The notes beneath the pieces were generated by a model, which worked only from the letters and a program-made list of their open reading frames with translations, ran no database searches and had not been told where the DNA came from. This document shows positions 33,839-45,392 of a DNA stretch of 64,000 nt, in pieces. The position numbers and the translations under genes are program-made. The stretch lies in the NCBI RefSeq assembly GCF_013426205.1, contig NC_089423.1, positions 806,001 through 870,000 on the forward strand. Direction: 5' to 3'. The DNA comes from Metarhizium brunneum. Taxonomy: Eukaryota > Ascomycota > Sordariomycetes > Hypocreales > Clavicipitaceae. Each line of letters opens with the position of its first letter. The stretch's first letter is position 1.

Positions 33839-35064
33839 TCATCTAGCTAGCACAGAGTTGATGACGTCGTTGTAAAACCCAATCCTTCCATCGATCCGAT
33901 ACAGCCACATAGCATGTGCGAAATTCTGCACAGTAGAGTTTGCAAGCGTTGCAGACAAATGATGGTCAAGTCCTCGAGACTCCTCCGCCGCCCTAACTAA
34001 CTTTATATAATTCTCGCGCTCCGCCAACCGCTTACGATCCGTCTCGTCTTCGTGGTAGAGCGGTCCGTCTAAAGCCGGCGGCAACATGCATAGATTCTTG
34101 GCAAATTCTACCATCTCCCATGGCAGAATAAATGAATCTTCCCAGTCAATGACGTAATATTGAGAGGCAAGAACGATGTTGCTGCAGTATAGATCAGTGT
34201 GGAAGAGGGGGAATGGGCCTGTTCGGAAGCCATATTCCCTCGCCAGCTCCTTGAGTTTGGACGGGAATGATCGGATTGACTCTAGTATCTCATCGAACAA
34301 CTGTGGAGGTGTTCGTTCACGGATGGTCTTTTCAGAGTAAGGAAACTTGAGGTTGTCAGCCCAGGCTTCCAAAAATTGCGCTGGTGAATCGAAGGGACCG
34401 CCGATCCCAGGGAGCGGTCCTACGCAATAGGTTCCGTTTGAAGCCTTGACGATGCCTCCAATCTGGGGAAAGCGTATAGCTGACATTTGTACCTAGAGTC
34501 CAGAGGGTTAGATAACTTCACCAAGAACGGTGCATCATGTCATACCTGAATGTCTGCCAATGTAGCATGGAAATCTGGTGTAAAGTTCTCGGGAATCTTG
34601 CCCTTGTGAACTTGGTAGCCGCCAAATGAATCCATGATTGTATCCCCGGGTAAAAACTCCATGAGCATAAATGGGGCACCAAAGACGTTATCATAGTTGG
34701 CCTCGTAAGCATACACTTCGGGGACGGGAATCTCTGAACGCTCTCGGACCACCGACATTGTATGGACTTCTTGCTCTAGGCGTTGGATTGACTCTGGTGT
34801 TGGGTCGTCTAATTGGATTCGTACGAGCCAGCAGGCGCCGTCCTGGAAGTGCAGACGTCGAACTAGGTTTCTACCGCCTTTGTTGTTTTCAACAGAGAGC
34901 TGGCAGGTAAGTGGAACCTCGCTTTTCTCGATCTTCTGCCTAGTCGCTTGGGCATATTGTAGAAGAGCATCCCAGTCAACAGCACCGAGTGCAACCTCCT
35001 TGTCGATATCTGTATTTGCCCAGTTGAGCACAGGGGCACCATTGTTCGATAGATTTCCACTCAT
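33839..35064 (-). CDS. APH/choline-kinase-fold phosphotransferase
   Basis: Exon 1 is 35064-34546 and exon 2 is 34492-33839. A 53-nt intron (GTATGA...TCTAG, phase 0) joins LADIQ to VQMSAIRFPQIG; 390 aa from MSGNLSNNG. The kinase-like fold of the aminoglycoside-phosphotransferase family is seen in VRRLHFQDGACWLVRIQL (N-lobe with nucleotide-binding elements), APFMLMEFLPGDTIMD (hinge), the catalytic Brenner loop FPLFHTDLYCSNIVL (HTD plus Asn) and the metal-binding Asp in YYVIDWEDSFILPWE. Fungal members of this family are abundant and mostly of unknown substrate, so no small-molecule target is inferred. In-frame codons continue upstream to 35298, but the first 80 residues there look like 5' UTR. 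It is not obviously linked to the swn cluster. Confidence 0.82.
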
Positions 35065-38000
35065 GTCGAAGATGGACTGGGCATGAGGACAGACGCTGGC
35101 AGGATACAAAGGACAAACCAAGTCTTTTTTGCTGGCACTCAGCGTTGATATAGCGTAATTTCGGGTTCGCCTAGCCGTGGCTGGAGGGAACCGTTCGTTG
35201 CTGACTTTGGTGAATAGATCTGGGGAAAAATACCGAGGGACAAAAATCACATTTCGGTGTGAGCTGGCTAAACTTCGGTCGCAGCGTTTCCCAAGCAACT
35301 TGCCTCGGACGCAGTTGCGGAATGTTTTGAAGCACAGACGCGAATTGTATGTTGAAAGGAGAAAACAGAGGATCTACCAAATTAAACCTCGCAATTATGT
35401 GAGGCCTCCACTTTTGGCAGAATGGCCTAAGACTCTAAAATATTGTAACGGCACAAAATACGCAACAAACTTGTCTCCCAACCCACAAGTGTCATTTCAA
35501 TATCGACTAGTATAGTACTCTAAATTCTTGACTACATACGAGGACTACTAGACTAGTAGCCTTTGATTTAATCATCGTTTTCCGGGCGCGTCCATCCACA
35601 GCTACAGGTCTCGCCCCTCTTCACCTGTGCCCCCATACAACTGACAGTTGGGCATTTCGCATAAAGGCTCTTGGACTTGTTCACAAGCGCGTTTTGAGTG
35701 TTATCGACAGCCTTTCTACCCAGTTAGCGAAGAAAACTCAGAACTTTGACGAACTGTTCACGAACCATGGCTGGATGTGTACTAGTCCAAAGTGGATGCG
35801 TGGAGTGCGTGAAGGAAGTGTCTGGTGCAGCTTAAAGAACTACTGTAAAGCGACTGTCTTTGGGTAGATGCTGCCCTCCATTTATACCAAAGAGCCATAT
35901 CCTACCTGTTAGACGTAACTGAGCGTCTTCGCCGAGCTCGGTGGATTACGGGCAGCCTGGTCGATGCTCCGGAAGTGGGCAGATTTGCATGGACATGTGG
36001 CTCCAATGCAGCTCCTGTTAAAGTCCCCGTAAACACTGAGACGCCTTTCGACATACCAACAGATGTTCCAATAAAGGCTGGGCAACATGGGAAAGTGAAT
36101 ACACCGAAGTGGTGTGCGGGGTTTAATGCACAATCTATCCTCACAGGCCGGTTGGATATTACTGATCCTGTTCAGCAAGCGTACAGAGTACTCCGTAGTG
36201 CATGTAAGAGCTAAGACCAATCTAATGTCCTTGCGAGCATGCTGGGGCCGGTAAAATATGATATAGCACGGTAGTAAACGAACATCATAAACGAAGTGTC
36301 AATGAGTACTACATGCAACGCGTGGGATAGACGCGTCCCGCTAGTCATGCGACCTCACGCGTCTGTGTCCGGGCCAGTGTCCGCCTTCCGTGAGTGACAC
36401 GCTACAGTGTATGCCAGCCTCGTAAAGTCCGGTCATGCCCATTGGCCGTGAGCTGTCGTGTACGAGGCTACCTAACATTCGCTGCACATCGATGCTTGCC
36501 TAGTCCGGAGTCTAGAATCCATGGCAAGAAGTGGTAACAGACCACAGCTTGGGATACGCTCAGATGAGAACAATTGTACAACATGACGCGTGGTACTTGT
36601 TCTCCGGCGAATGCCCTGCCGCTTGGACTAAGCCAGGATTTCGCCCAGTCCTTTTGTCTTGTTAAGCCCAAGTTCTAGCGGAAGACCACCCGATTGAATT
36701 ATATGATGCTTGGCTTCTTCCAGGATTGTACGTAACCGCTGCACTAATCCGCTTCTGGGTTATGCCGCCAACAGCCAAGGATCTGAGCTCTATCAATTTC
36801 GCGGTCAAGAGCTGCCTGTTTACGATTTCAGCCGCCTGGGGCCGCGGTGGCTACCACGGACTATGAGCGAGATTTTAGTATACTAGGTAAAGTCGATCTA
36901 TCCAAGCAACCTCATTATTTGGGCAGCCTCGTAAACAAATCGAATGGCAGAGCTAATGCTAACCGGATTGCAATTATGACTTTCCGTGCAATGGCATGGT
37001 TCTGTATTACCAGAGTGCTATTGAGCATCGTACAACTGAATATGAACCCGACGGTGCGTACACGGAGTAAAATAGCCCGCTCGAGTTCCCCGTCTGACGC
37101 CTACGTATGGAAGCTGTCCGCGGGACCTTAAATCACCAACATGCGCACGAGCCGTGAACGGGGTTCGAGCACGGTGTAATTCTCTAAGAGCAGGTCAGAG
37201 CGCGCGGAAACCCAGAACTAACATCTTTTCTAACCAAGCTGTGAAACTTTCAGCAAGCCCCTGACTACCTCGCCCTCATCAACAGTAGAGTCGTCGAGGA
37301 AGGCAAGATCCCGTATGATGACCATGTACGGATTATTAGGCCTTGGAGCCGACACTGTGGGACCACAACGGTAATAATGTGGACAAGGAGGAGGGAAGAG
37401 TCAAGACGGTTTCAATATTCATATCATCGCGGCCGTCCGAGAAGGAGATACGAATAGTCTTTGGGCAGCGGGGCCTTCGGGACATTTGGCGGTGGGAGAC
37501 TCCCGCCGGTAACGGCTGTTTCTTTTCATCAGTACTCCTTTCATACTTACAGCCTGCAAAAAATGAAGAGTTGTCTCCTAGCCCAATTTTGCACGTTACA
37601 CCGGACTCGCTAATACCATCCCACCATCTCTAGACGCGTAAGCTAATAATATGTACTCTTTCTAATTGGTATTTTTAGAGAAATTATTCGTGCCCAAATG
37701 CATGAGGGTACAATTAAAAGGCCGCGAGCAAACCACTTTGCTGAAATGCAATGTACAGCAGCCAACAGATTTTGGTGCCGGCATACACGTGGTGCACAGC
37801 ACGTACATAGTGCCAGCCCCATTCACCCAATACGAATAAAGGACGTGGCGCCCTGTGTTACCAAACTTGAGGCAGTCGAGACCAACCAATTTACATAAAA
37901 GTGTTTGCAATTGTGCAGAGCTAACGATTTTCTGAGCGCGAGTGTACAGCAATATCCAACAACGAAACCATGGAAAGCGCAGAATACCACATATTTGCGC

Positions 38001-38520
38001 AACACCTGTATTCTTAAACTATTTCTGAACAATGGGGAGATTTAATAAGTCGGGCTCTGCTGTCTATGAAGAAGCCGCCATTCTCCACTACATTCACGTT
38101 ATAAGAGAGGCAGATGGGGCGTCCGGGCCGAACCGCCATGTCACTACTAAGACCATGCCCCCAGCCAGTTTCTTAGTCACATTACTCCGTATACCCACAT
38201 GCAGCTTGATTGGTTGGCGCTCTAAGCTAGTACCTACCATGGACCGCTTCGAGCTCTCCAGACACCCACGAAACTGAATCAGGCTCCCCACCTTGGACCA
38301 GACCCTTTCAGACCTCCTTTCAGACATTCCATTGTTTCCCTCCATTCTGTTGTTTGTCCACAACATTTGAAACTTGGTGGCCCCAAGTTGTTTGTGAGAA
38401 TCGAATATCATGGCTAATAATGCCATTCTTTTGTTTGTTCTGTGGCTAGGCTTGGGCACGGAAAACCCATTATTATCTGACCCACCGTCGTTTTCCAATC
38501 TGCAAAACGGGTCGTTCCCC
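35065..38520. other. Gene-poor region with unrecognised coding relics
   Basis: 3.4 kb without an intact gene. Short stretches look protein-like but broken: about 36847-37130 (ERDFSILGKVDLSKQPHYLG and FRAMAWFCITRVLL) and about 37255-37340 (PDYLALINSRVVEEGKIPYD). Their family is not recognised. The rest shows no repeat or RNA gene that I could identify. Confidence 0.4.
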
Positions 38521-38959
38521 GAGTCCGTCTATTCGCCGCTGTATGCATGAGCGCTGTACAATGCATACGACTAACCTAATGGGGTCGGGGACTCCACAAC
38601 CCACACCCCTTGGTGTGTTCTACACACAAAAAAATGGAAATATGTTATTTTCCTCCACGCGCCCAGTAACCTTCAATTTCAACCTTCAATTCCGACCTTC
38701 AATTTAGGCCTTCAATTTCAACCTTCATTTTGGGCCTTCAATTTTGACCTTCATTTTGGGCCTTCAATTTCAGCCTTCAATTTCAACCTTCAATTTCAAC
38801 CTTCAATTTGGGCCTTTAATTTATAAGTAAATATCACGATTTCCACTCAATTACACAGAACTTACATAAAAGGGTGTGGCAGCCTAGATGTGTGTGTATC
38901 ATCTTGTGGAGCAATGTGGGTTACAGCGCTCATGCATACAGCGGCGAATAGACGGACTC
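38521..38959. mobile_element. 439-bp non-autonomous DNA transposon (hAT-like MITE) with 38-bp perfect terminal inverted repeats
   Basis: Bases 38521-38558 are the exact reverse complement of 38922-38959. Outside both ends lies the same 8-base word CGTTCCCC (38513-38520 and 38960-38967), a perfect target-site duplication. An 8-bp duplication is typical of the hAT superfamily. The inside has no transposase ORF and carries a 13-bp minisatellite. The insertion lies about 50 bp upstream of the ATG of the gene at 39011. Confidence 0.9.
38668..38823. repeat. 13-bp minisatellite (12 units) inside the transposon
   Basis: Twelve consecutive 13-base units of the form AACCTTCAATTTC, with variants at the first two and last two positions (AA/GA/GG/AG and C/G/A/T) and a CATTTT variant in two units. 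It fills the middle of the 439-bp element. Confidence 0.9.
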
Positions 38960-39010
38960 CGTTCCCCCCATCGCATTTCGAGTGTTCAATACTGCCACGA
39001 ATAGCCTATC

Positions 39011-40501
39011 ATGGACCGCATAGTAAGAGGCCCTTGGCTTAATTCTTCCCTTGAAGAAATCGCCAATGACCCCGACGCACGTAACCGAGATATGGCGCGC
39101 TTTAACCAACCTCCCCCGCCCTACACATCGCCCTGTCGGTCCGCTGCCACCACAGAATTTGAGGTTCCTGATTTCGAAGAACCACAAGCCCCACTGACAC
39201 GATCGGAGCTCAGGCTCAAGCTCCAGCATGAGCGATGTGCTTCATGTCCCTATCACCAGTTCATGGACCAATGGAATGATGAGAGAAAGGAGGTTGAGAA
39301 CGAAGTCAACAAAAAATATGCTCAGCGGACGTCTAGATCCCATGCACGTGGGCCCGGGTCGCGGTCCTGATAGCATGAGTCATCAAAGAGTCAAGGAGAG
39401 ATGGGTAGAACAAGGCATATGGAGAGACAACTGGAGTGAAATCCCTAAATATGACTGGAAGCACGAAGAGCCTCCCGAGTCTGATTCGTGTTCTGATTCG
39501 GAAATCGAATCTGAGACGCCGGCTTGTGCTGCTCCATTTTCTTTCAGCTCGAATCCTCCACGACCGCGACCGCGACCACGACCACGACCAAATAAACCCG
39601 ACCAAGAAATTTGGGAAGCCGCTGAGCGGCGAGAAATAAGGAGAGGCATCCGTGAGAAAGAGAGAAACGCCTCCCGTCCGTTCGAGCAGTTCCTCTACCA
39701 GCTGCGAAGAGAGAGTAAACAACTCGAGACCCATTCAAGAGATACTGTGACCATGAATCTCGATATTAATGCATTGGCCTTCCAAAATGTCCAACGAGCC
39801 TGGGTCAAACGGGCCATCTGGGATGATGAATGGCGTGAATTTCCTGGGATGTCGTGGAAATATGAACGACCTCTGGTAATGCCGCCCACCCGTGATCCTT
39901 CGCCGGACCATGCGCAATCTGTCGAGAATCAACTTGAGCCAAGGATAATACCCACATACGGATTTGGTCATGTGGATGCCCATGTATCACATAGCCAGGA
40001 AATGCAGACACCGTTGGAGAATGGTATTGCGGGGACTATTGAGCCACGGAATTCTTCAGCAGCAGCGCCTCCACATGCACGAATGATTGAAAGCATAGAG
40101 AATGAACAGCATGATGCTGCAGAGAATCACCTGGAACATGATTCATCTCGCATAAGGGACAAATCAAGTTCGAGCCTCCCGTCAAACCCAGCCGCGGCTG
40201 TATCTCCGCAGAGATCGAACGTGGATCAAAATGCTGCCACTGGATTCGCATCCAACACCATTGCTGTACTGCCTGACCGGAAGATTGCAATAGTTGAAGA
40301 AGACCCAGTTAGCTCCCCCCCCGGAGGAGCCAACGACTCAAGGACAAGGCTAAAAACCCTCCAGTTATATTGCCTTTATTTGAGCAGACCGTGAAGCCTT
40401 TGCGCCAAACAAGACGGAAGCCTGCCGGCGCATCAAAGACTCAGGGTATATCCAAGCGTTTTGCACCCTCAAAGCTAAGGAAACAAGCCAATAAGAAGTA
40501 A
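39011..40501 (+). pseudogene. Basic, Pro/Arg-rich protein with repeated W-x-W modules; frame broken at two homopolymers
   Basis: The ATG at 39011 begins a frame (MDRIVRGPWLNSSLEEIAND) that stops at 39368-39370. Homologous-looking text continues in the next frame from about 39315 to 40394: two similar modules (QRVKERWVEQGIWRDNW...WKHEEP and QNVQRAWVKRAIWDDEW...WKYERP) separated by an Arg-Pro repeat. It then returns to the first frame for a basic C-terminus (PLRQTRRKPAG...SKLRKQANKK, stop at 40499-40501). The switches fall at an A6 run (39311-39316) and a C8 run (40315-40322); one base less and one base more, respectively, would give a single frame of roughly 500 codons. No usable intron explains either. 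Either the copy is recently dead or the assembly has homopolymer errors. Function unknown. Confidence 0.6.
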
Positions 40502-40620
40502 ACTTCCTGCGTTATTTCGAAAGCAAACAAATCACCTCACACCGACAGGCTATGGATAATAATAATAGCTGCAGCTGTATCCCAAATGGAACGGCTAAGG
40601 TTTTTAAGAGATAAACTAGT

Positions 40621-41039
40621 TAGCCCGTGCGAGTACTCGCCTCGCCGGGCGGAAAGCACATCTGGGTTACGGCGCGAAACAGCAACGAGCTCCTTGCATT
40701 TGATGCGGCAAAACTAGTTTGCAGCCCATCTGATGCTCTGCTGGCTGAAGTTCAAGTCGGTACTTTGCCCGTCGGCTCTGTCTTGGTAACGGTGATGGAG
40801 GGAAGTGTATTATTACAGCCGATTCGAATAGGTTTCACCACACTGGTGCGACGACGCGCCTGACCGGTGTTAATACCAAGGCGGCGTTAGGAGGTGTCCA
40901 GGGCTTTCCCAGAATTCCCACGGGTTTGTTTCCAAGGGAGTTTGGACTTAGTCCGGATGGAAGGAGGCTTCTTCTTGGTCAGTATGGCAGCAAGGCGATT
41001 CAAGCGATGAATGTAGGGGATATTTTGAAGAGCATTTAA
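40621..41039 (+). pseudogene. C-terminal relic of a secreted YVTN/lactonase-type beta-propeller gene
   Basis: Frame 1 reads VRVLASPGGKHIWVTARNSN...LLAFDAAKL. After a shift at about 40817 the text continues as DSNRFHHTGATT...VNTKAALGG and GLFPREFGLSPDGRRLLLGQ, ending at the stop 41037-41039. The paired SPxGK/SPDGR blade motifs and WVTARxSN are typical of 6-phosphogluconolactonase-like/YVTN propellers. The 5' half is missing and the frame is broken. Confidence 0.65.
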
Positions 41040-43040
41040 GGCTTTTTCTTAGGAAAGCGATGGGCCGCCGGGTTAAATTAGCTCCAGGCAGAACTAATTT
41101 TATGTGGTGAAATTTGCAGTGCTATAATACAATTGGTATTTTACCCGCGGAACGCGGTAATACAATTATTGCACCGCTTGTTATCTGTATTTTTACAGGC
41201 ACCTCATAGGTAGAGAGTTCAAATCTACTTGATTTATCACGAACAGTCTGCAAATCCCTTAAAAAAAGATAAAAAGACGGAGAGATGAACGGTTGGTGTA
41301 GTAGAGCCTGAGTCAACCGGGACTTAGAAACAGTGTGCTACGGTAAATGAAAAGTAACCACTTCATCCCTCGCTGGATAAGCAGGGAGCTCAATAGCCAT
41401 AGGTGCTTTGTATAGCTTGCTATGTTGGACTCTCACCCGTAATTTATGAGCCCTGCACGAATGGTGGTCTGGAGGATTTCTGGCTCTCTCTGCAGTCCAG
41501 TTGCGAAGCACCTCGAATACGCGGTGTGGTTTTGAACAAAGCTGCAAGCGTACCTGCAGATAACGTAGCCACCACGGCAGCTTTTTGAACCGGGGAAAAT
41601 TCACAATATTGCGGCCGGCTTACTGACAATTCTTTGTCAAGGGCACGTTTTTCAGGCATGGCGTTGCCCAGGTTCAGCCCTGAAATGGGTCGTAACACCT
41701 TGCATGAGCGACTTGAGTTGACACGCTTTGTATAGGCGAGCAAGAGGATGGCGACCTCTATTTCAGAGACGAAATGGTAAGAATTTCGAGTGATATTGTA
41801 ATGTTAGTAAAATTGATCTAAAGTATAAGTGTTATATATTATGAGTGTAGCTTTGTAGAGCAGTCAAGCTATTTAAATACCCGCAGGTCTCGTGGCTTGT
41901 TCCACCTAAAGTCTGACTCGTTCTCGAGCATCTTCTCTCAGCAGCATGAATTTCATTAATTAATTTGGTCTAAAGCAGTAGCAACTTACATTGCCATTAC
42001 AATAATACGCCAAATGGGTAATTTTAGCCATGACCGAATCAGGCAGTCCTGTGAGTCTGACCACCGCAGTCGTTAAGGCATGGCTGGATGTGGATCCAGA
42101 CATATCAATACAATCCATTTAATACGTGAATTACTCGCGGCGTTATTAATTTTTATTACCAGGGGAACAGCTAATACATAATTAGTAGGTCAAAGCGCGC
42201 AAAAATTGACCCACTAACTATTAACTAGCCGTTCCCGTAGTAAAAATTAATATCGCCGCGAGTAATTCACGTTTTGCATTCAAGGATCTACCCCTATGGT
42301 CCCAGAAATTAAGCCTCGGATTGAAGCCTTGAGTCAGTGGCCTGCGTGGATATTTGGGCTCGTGGAAATATGCCACTATCCGTGTCAAGACTTGATTATA
42401 AATAGGTAAACTTGACTCGTTGGCATTTCATGCCGGAAGGCTGCGCATAGTAGAGAAAACTTATGCCAGCATCTGAGCACATGTCCATCGTGTCATAAGC
42501 AATTCATTGATACCAGACGCTTTATGTTATAACAAATGCTACCTGAATTTGGCGCTGGTACAATGTCACTGCGAGGGAGGCATGACTTGCAATTTCAATC
42601 AGGTCCATCTACTTGCTGGCTTCAAGGGCCACAGTCATCGGCAGCCTTATACTTGGCATCTGTTGGACCATTTTAAGCGGGACGTCCAAAGTGACGTTCC
42701 AAAATAACGTTACTAGGTACCGCAGCTATCATCATAGGCTTTGTACGCCTTGCACCACCGCTCTAAAGTGCAAAGTGTGACGTAGTATTACGACTGCTTT
42801 GCCACCCCGATCCGACGAGAGCTAGACAGCGGCAAAAAGGCATGTATAGCTGTATCAAATAACTGAAACTAGCTTCTCTCAAGTATGATAGAAGGTAGTG
42901 CAATACTGGCTATTATATAGCGATACATTATTGATACTCAGACGAGAACTTTATACGCGGCGTTCACGTATATCCCGAACCCAACAAGGGGCGTTCGGAT
43001 TTGAGAATCTTTCGCTATCGCTATTATTAGCAAAACATTC
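41040..43040. other. AT-rich gene-poor DNA
   Basis: Apart from the 149-bp fold-back element, only short frames are present (for example 41338-41604 minus and 42507-42707 plus). None has a motif I recognise. Confidence 0.35.
42124..42272. mobile_element. 149-bp fold-back (MITE-like) element
   Basis: The left arm starting ACGTGAATTACTCGCGGCG at 42124 is mirrored by the right arm ending at 42272; the outer 19 bases are identical. The mirror continues inward with scattered mismatches (GTTATTAATTTTTATTAC against GATATTAATTTTTACTAC, then GGGAACRGCTA) almost to the centre, so the whole element can fold into one long hairpin. It has no ORF, and I could not identify a clear target-site duplication. 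Confidence 0.75.
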
Positions 43041-43437
43041 TTAGTCAGATATAAAGAAATAACGTAGCTCTGACGCAGAACTAAGATTCTCGTTTGTAGC
43101 GGGAATACGTTCTATGTCGCTACATATATCCTGACGTGCATTCAGGTTAGTGACAGCCCATTGCACGGCTTGAGCTGCCTCGTCTGCCGCCTTCTGAAAT
43201 CCCATAACAGCCCCTCTCATCTGTAATTCCAATCGCTAGCATGTCATGGACATTCCCTTGTGCCAGGCCCCGGTCCGGCACAACCAAGAGAGGCAAGTTT
43301 TTAACACCACTCTCAAGTATCTTTGCCGATTTCTCAAGTGTCTGGAGTGTCTGTTCGATAGGCGTACTATAAATAATGCAAAATCCACCGATAGAGAGGT
43401 TGGCAAAAAGCAAAGCGAGAGTAGGTACGGCCTTCAT
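43041..43437 (-). pseudogene. Secreted small protein gene, frame broken or with an unresolved intron
   Basis: The minus-strand ATG at 43437 gives a signal-peptide-like start (MKAVPTLALLFANLSIGGFC) followed by a helical segment (TPIEQTLQTLEKSAKILESG). Near 43215-43240 the plausible coding text moves to another frame (QMRGAVMGFQKAADEAAQAV...LNARQDICSDI), ending at 43041. No standard-length GT-AG intron fits cleanly, though TTACAG could be an acceptor with a donor about 90 nt upstream. The family is not recognised; the helical repeats are faintly like hydrophobic-surface-binding proteins. Confidence 0.4.
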
Positions 43438-44639
43438 GTTGGAAGACTCCGGCTTTGTTGTTGGCCCTCTCTTGAAAGAATGTAGAATTAGTTAATAGGC
43501 TTAATAATATATATGTACTAATACTGCTATAGCAGAAAAAGATATTGTCTTGAGCGTTTGCTCTAGTTTGTGTAGATACATGTAGCTTCACAACTAGTCT
43601 TCTAGAGGTAAAATCGCTAAAGAAAGATTACATGACGTAGCTAATATTACGTAGTATAGATGTCTAGCTATATAGCCCTTATGGGAAATTTAAATTCTCT
43701 TGGTATACCGTGCACGCCTGTTCTTGCGACTATACTATTAATAATCTCTATTTAAAAATTATTTTACGGGTCCCTAGTTGTCGTGGATCTTCGGCTGGGT
43801 CGTTGAGATGCACCCGGCTGATAACAAATGCACCACCGAATAAAGGCATCACAATCTGCCCATTATTACGACCCCGACCGGTTTATCCCTTGGGAGCCCC
43901 AACCGTTACATGCGTCCGTTATGGGAATAAGCATCACCCCTAATAGTGCGAGTTCTGCAAGTGTCAAATAAACAGGGCGTGGCACGAGTAATTCTTGTCT
44001 GTAATGTATGTAACAGTACATATGCAAGGGCACGAGCAAGGTCGAGCTGGTGGGACCTGACTCGAGCTATTCAAGTTCTAAGGTGGGGCCGTTCCCTTAC
44101 AGTATACTACAGGCTAAATAAGCCCCGTACCTCTTATATTTTATATTAACTGAGCAAATTTCTAGTATGCCGTATAAACGTTGAGTGACTAGAGATAAAT
44201 TAAAATATTTCGGTCCGAATTAGTAAACACTCTAGTACTATAAACCTGAGGCATAATATTATGGGGCTATCTGGATCCCTATACTTGTGCCACGCCCCAG
44301 GGTCCTTAGACGCGCCGTTATACATAAATATATATGTAGCGGTAAAGTGGGAGCCGGCAGCTGGGCAGCTCTATTCTAGACACGACGTATCGGCTAATAT
44401 CTGAGTCATTGCCTAACAGGTGACGCGTTTCGCCTTATGCAGGAATTTACGCTAGGTTGCTATACTTCCTCTTAGTTTAGGCAAATTAGTAAGACAGATT
44501 AAAGGAGCTTAGAAAGATTTTATAGTATATAAGAGCTAGATCCGCTGAATATTATATACTAATTTGTACTTAAAAATTAGCATTTTTCTCCTTTACTTGT
44601 TTTAAAAATATTATTACCTTATTTGATAGTCTTCTCACG
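43438..44639. other. AT-rich gene-poor DNA with a possible inverted-repeat element
   Basis: CAGGGCGTGGCACGAGTA near 43974 and the reverse complement of the DNA near 44283-44300 (CTGGGGCGTGGCACAAGTA) resemble degenerate terminal inverted repeats about 330 bp apart. No target duplication is visible. No gene is supported. Confidence 0.35.
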
Positions 44640-45392
44640 ATGAAGTATACCTATCTTGCATTTACGACTCTCGCCAGTCTGGCCCTGGCAGCACCACAAA
44701 CAACGCCTGTCCTGACTATGGCGGATATGGGTACTATCGTACGCAAATTTTATTATTATTTAATATGTAATCCTTTTGGTAGACAGCTAACTCTTAAATG
44801 AGCACAGACCCCGCAGCGAGTTTTGGAAATAGCAATGGGCGAAGACCTCTTGTGCAAAGAAGAACAGGTAGCTAGGCATAATGCTCCTAACCAAACCTTC
44901 CCATAGCTAACACGATATTTGTAGAGGGGTAGAATTTCCTGTGAATCATTTATACGGGTAAGTGCTGTCCTGGGACTGTCTACTATCTCAAATTCTATGC
45001 TCTGATCTAATACTAACTATTAATAGCCTAATAAAGATATACCTGTAAGCTTTTATACTTGACTATTTGCGAAGCTGTCCGTTATAGGAGATTTACTAAT
45101 TTAATAACCTACGATAGGCCAAAGATGGTCTTAGTCCTCTTTGCCAGGAAAAGGAGCGCGACGTGAGTATAATTCGGCCGCATAGGAGCACGTTAAAAAC
45201 AAGGAAGTTGCTAACGTAGCATTTAATCTTAGTGCGAATGCCAGATAAACGCAGGCTTCAAAGACCGGGTGTGTCCCTACTAATAAGAAACCTATACTAG
45301 ACTACTAATATATAAATTATTAGGGGTCTTATACCTGCACATTTGACCCTTTTCACCAGGATCTGACGGAGGAGCTTATCTTCTCAGACTAA
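44640..45392 (+). CDS. Small secreted Cys-rich protein encoded by seven mini-exons (effector candidate)
   Basis: The ATG at 44640 opens a clear signal peptide (MKYTYLAFTTLASLALA, then AAPQTTP). Exons: 44640-44738, 44808-44867, 44925-44957, 45027-45044, 45118-45162, 45233-45268 and 45324-45392 (99, 60, 33, 18, 45, 36 and 69 nt). Every length is divisible by three, so all six introns are phase 0. Introns are 55-73 nt with consensus ends (GTACGC, GTAGCT, GTAAGT, GTAAGC, GTGAGT, GTGTGT donors; all acceptors AG) and branch-like TACTAAC/GCTAAC words. The mature part has six cysteines (LLCKEEQ, ISCES, PLCQE, CEC, YTCTF) in a 119-aa precursor. No family is recognised. It is isolated in AT-rich, transposon-bearing DNA, as fungal effector genes often are. 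Secretion and Cys content are seen; an effector role is inference. Confidence 0.7.

Noticed and set aside
38668..38823. CRISPR-like array
   Set aside because: The units are contiguous 13-mers without spacers, inside a transposon, in a eukaryotic genome; it is a minisatellite.
43974..44302. 330-bp hAT-like element
   Set aside because: The end repeats are imperfect and no target-site duplication is visible, so it is not called as a mobile element.
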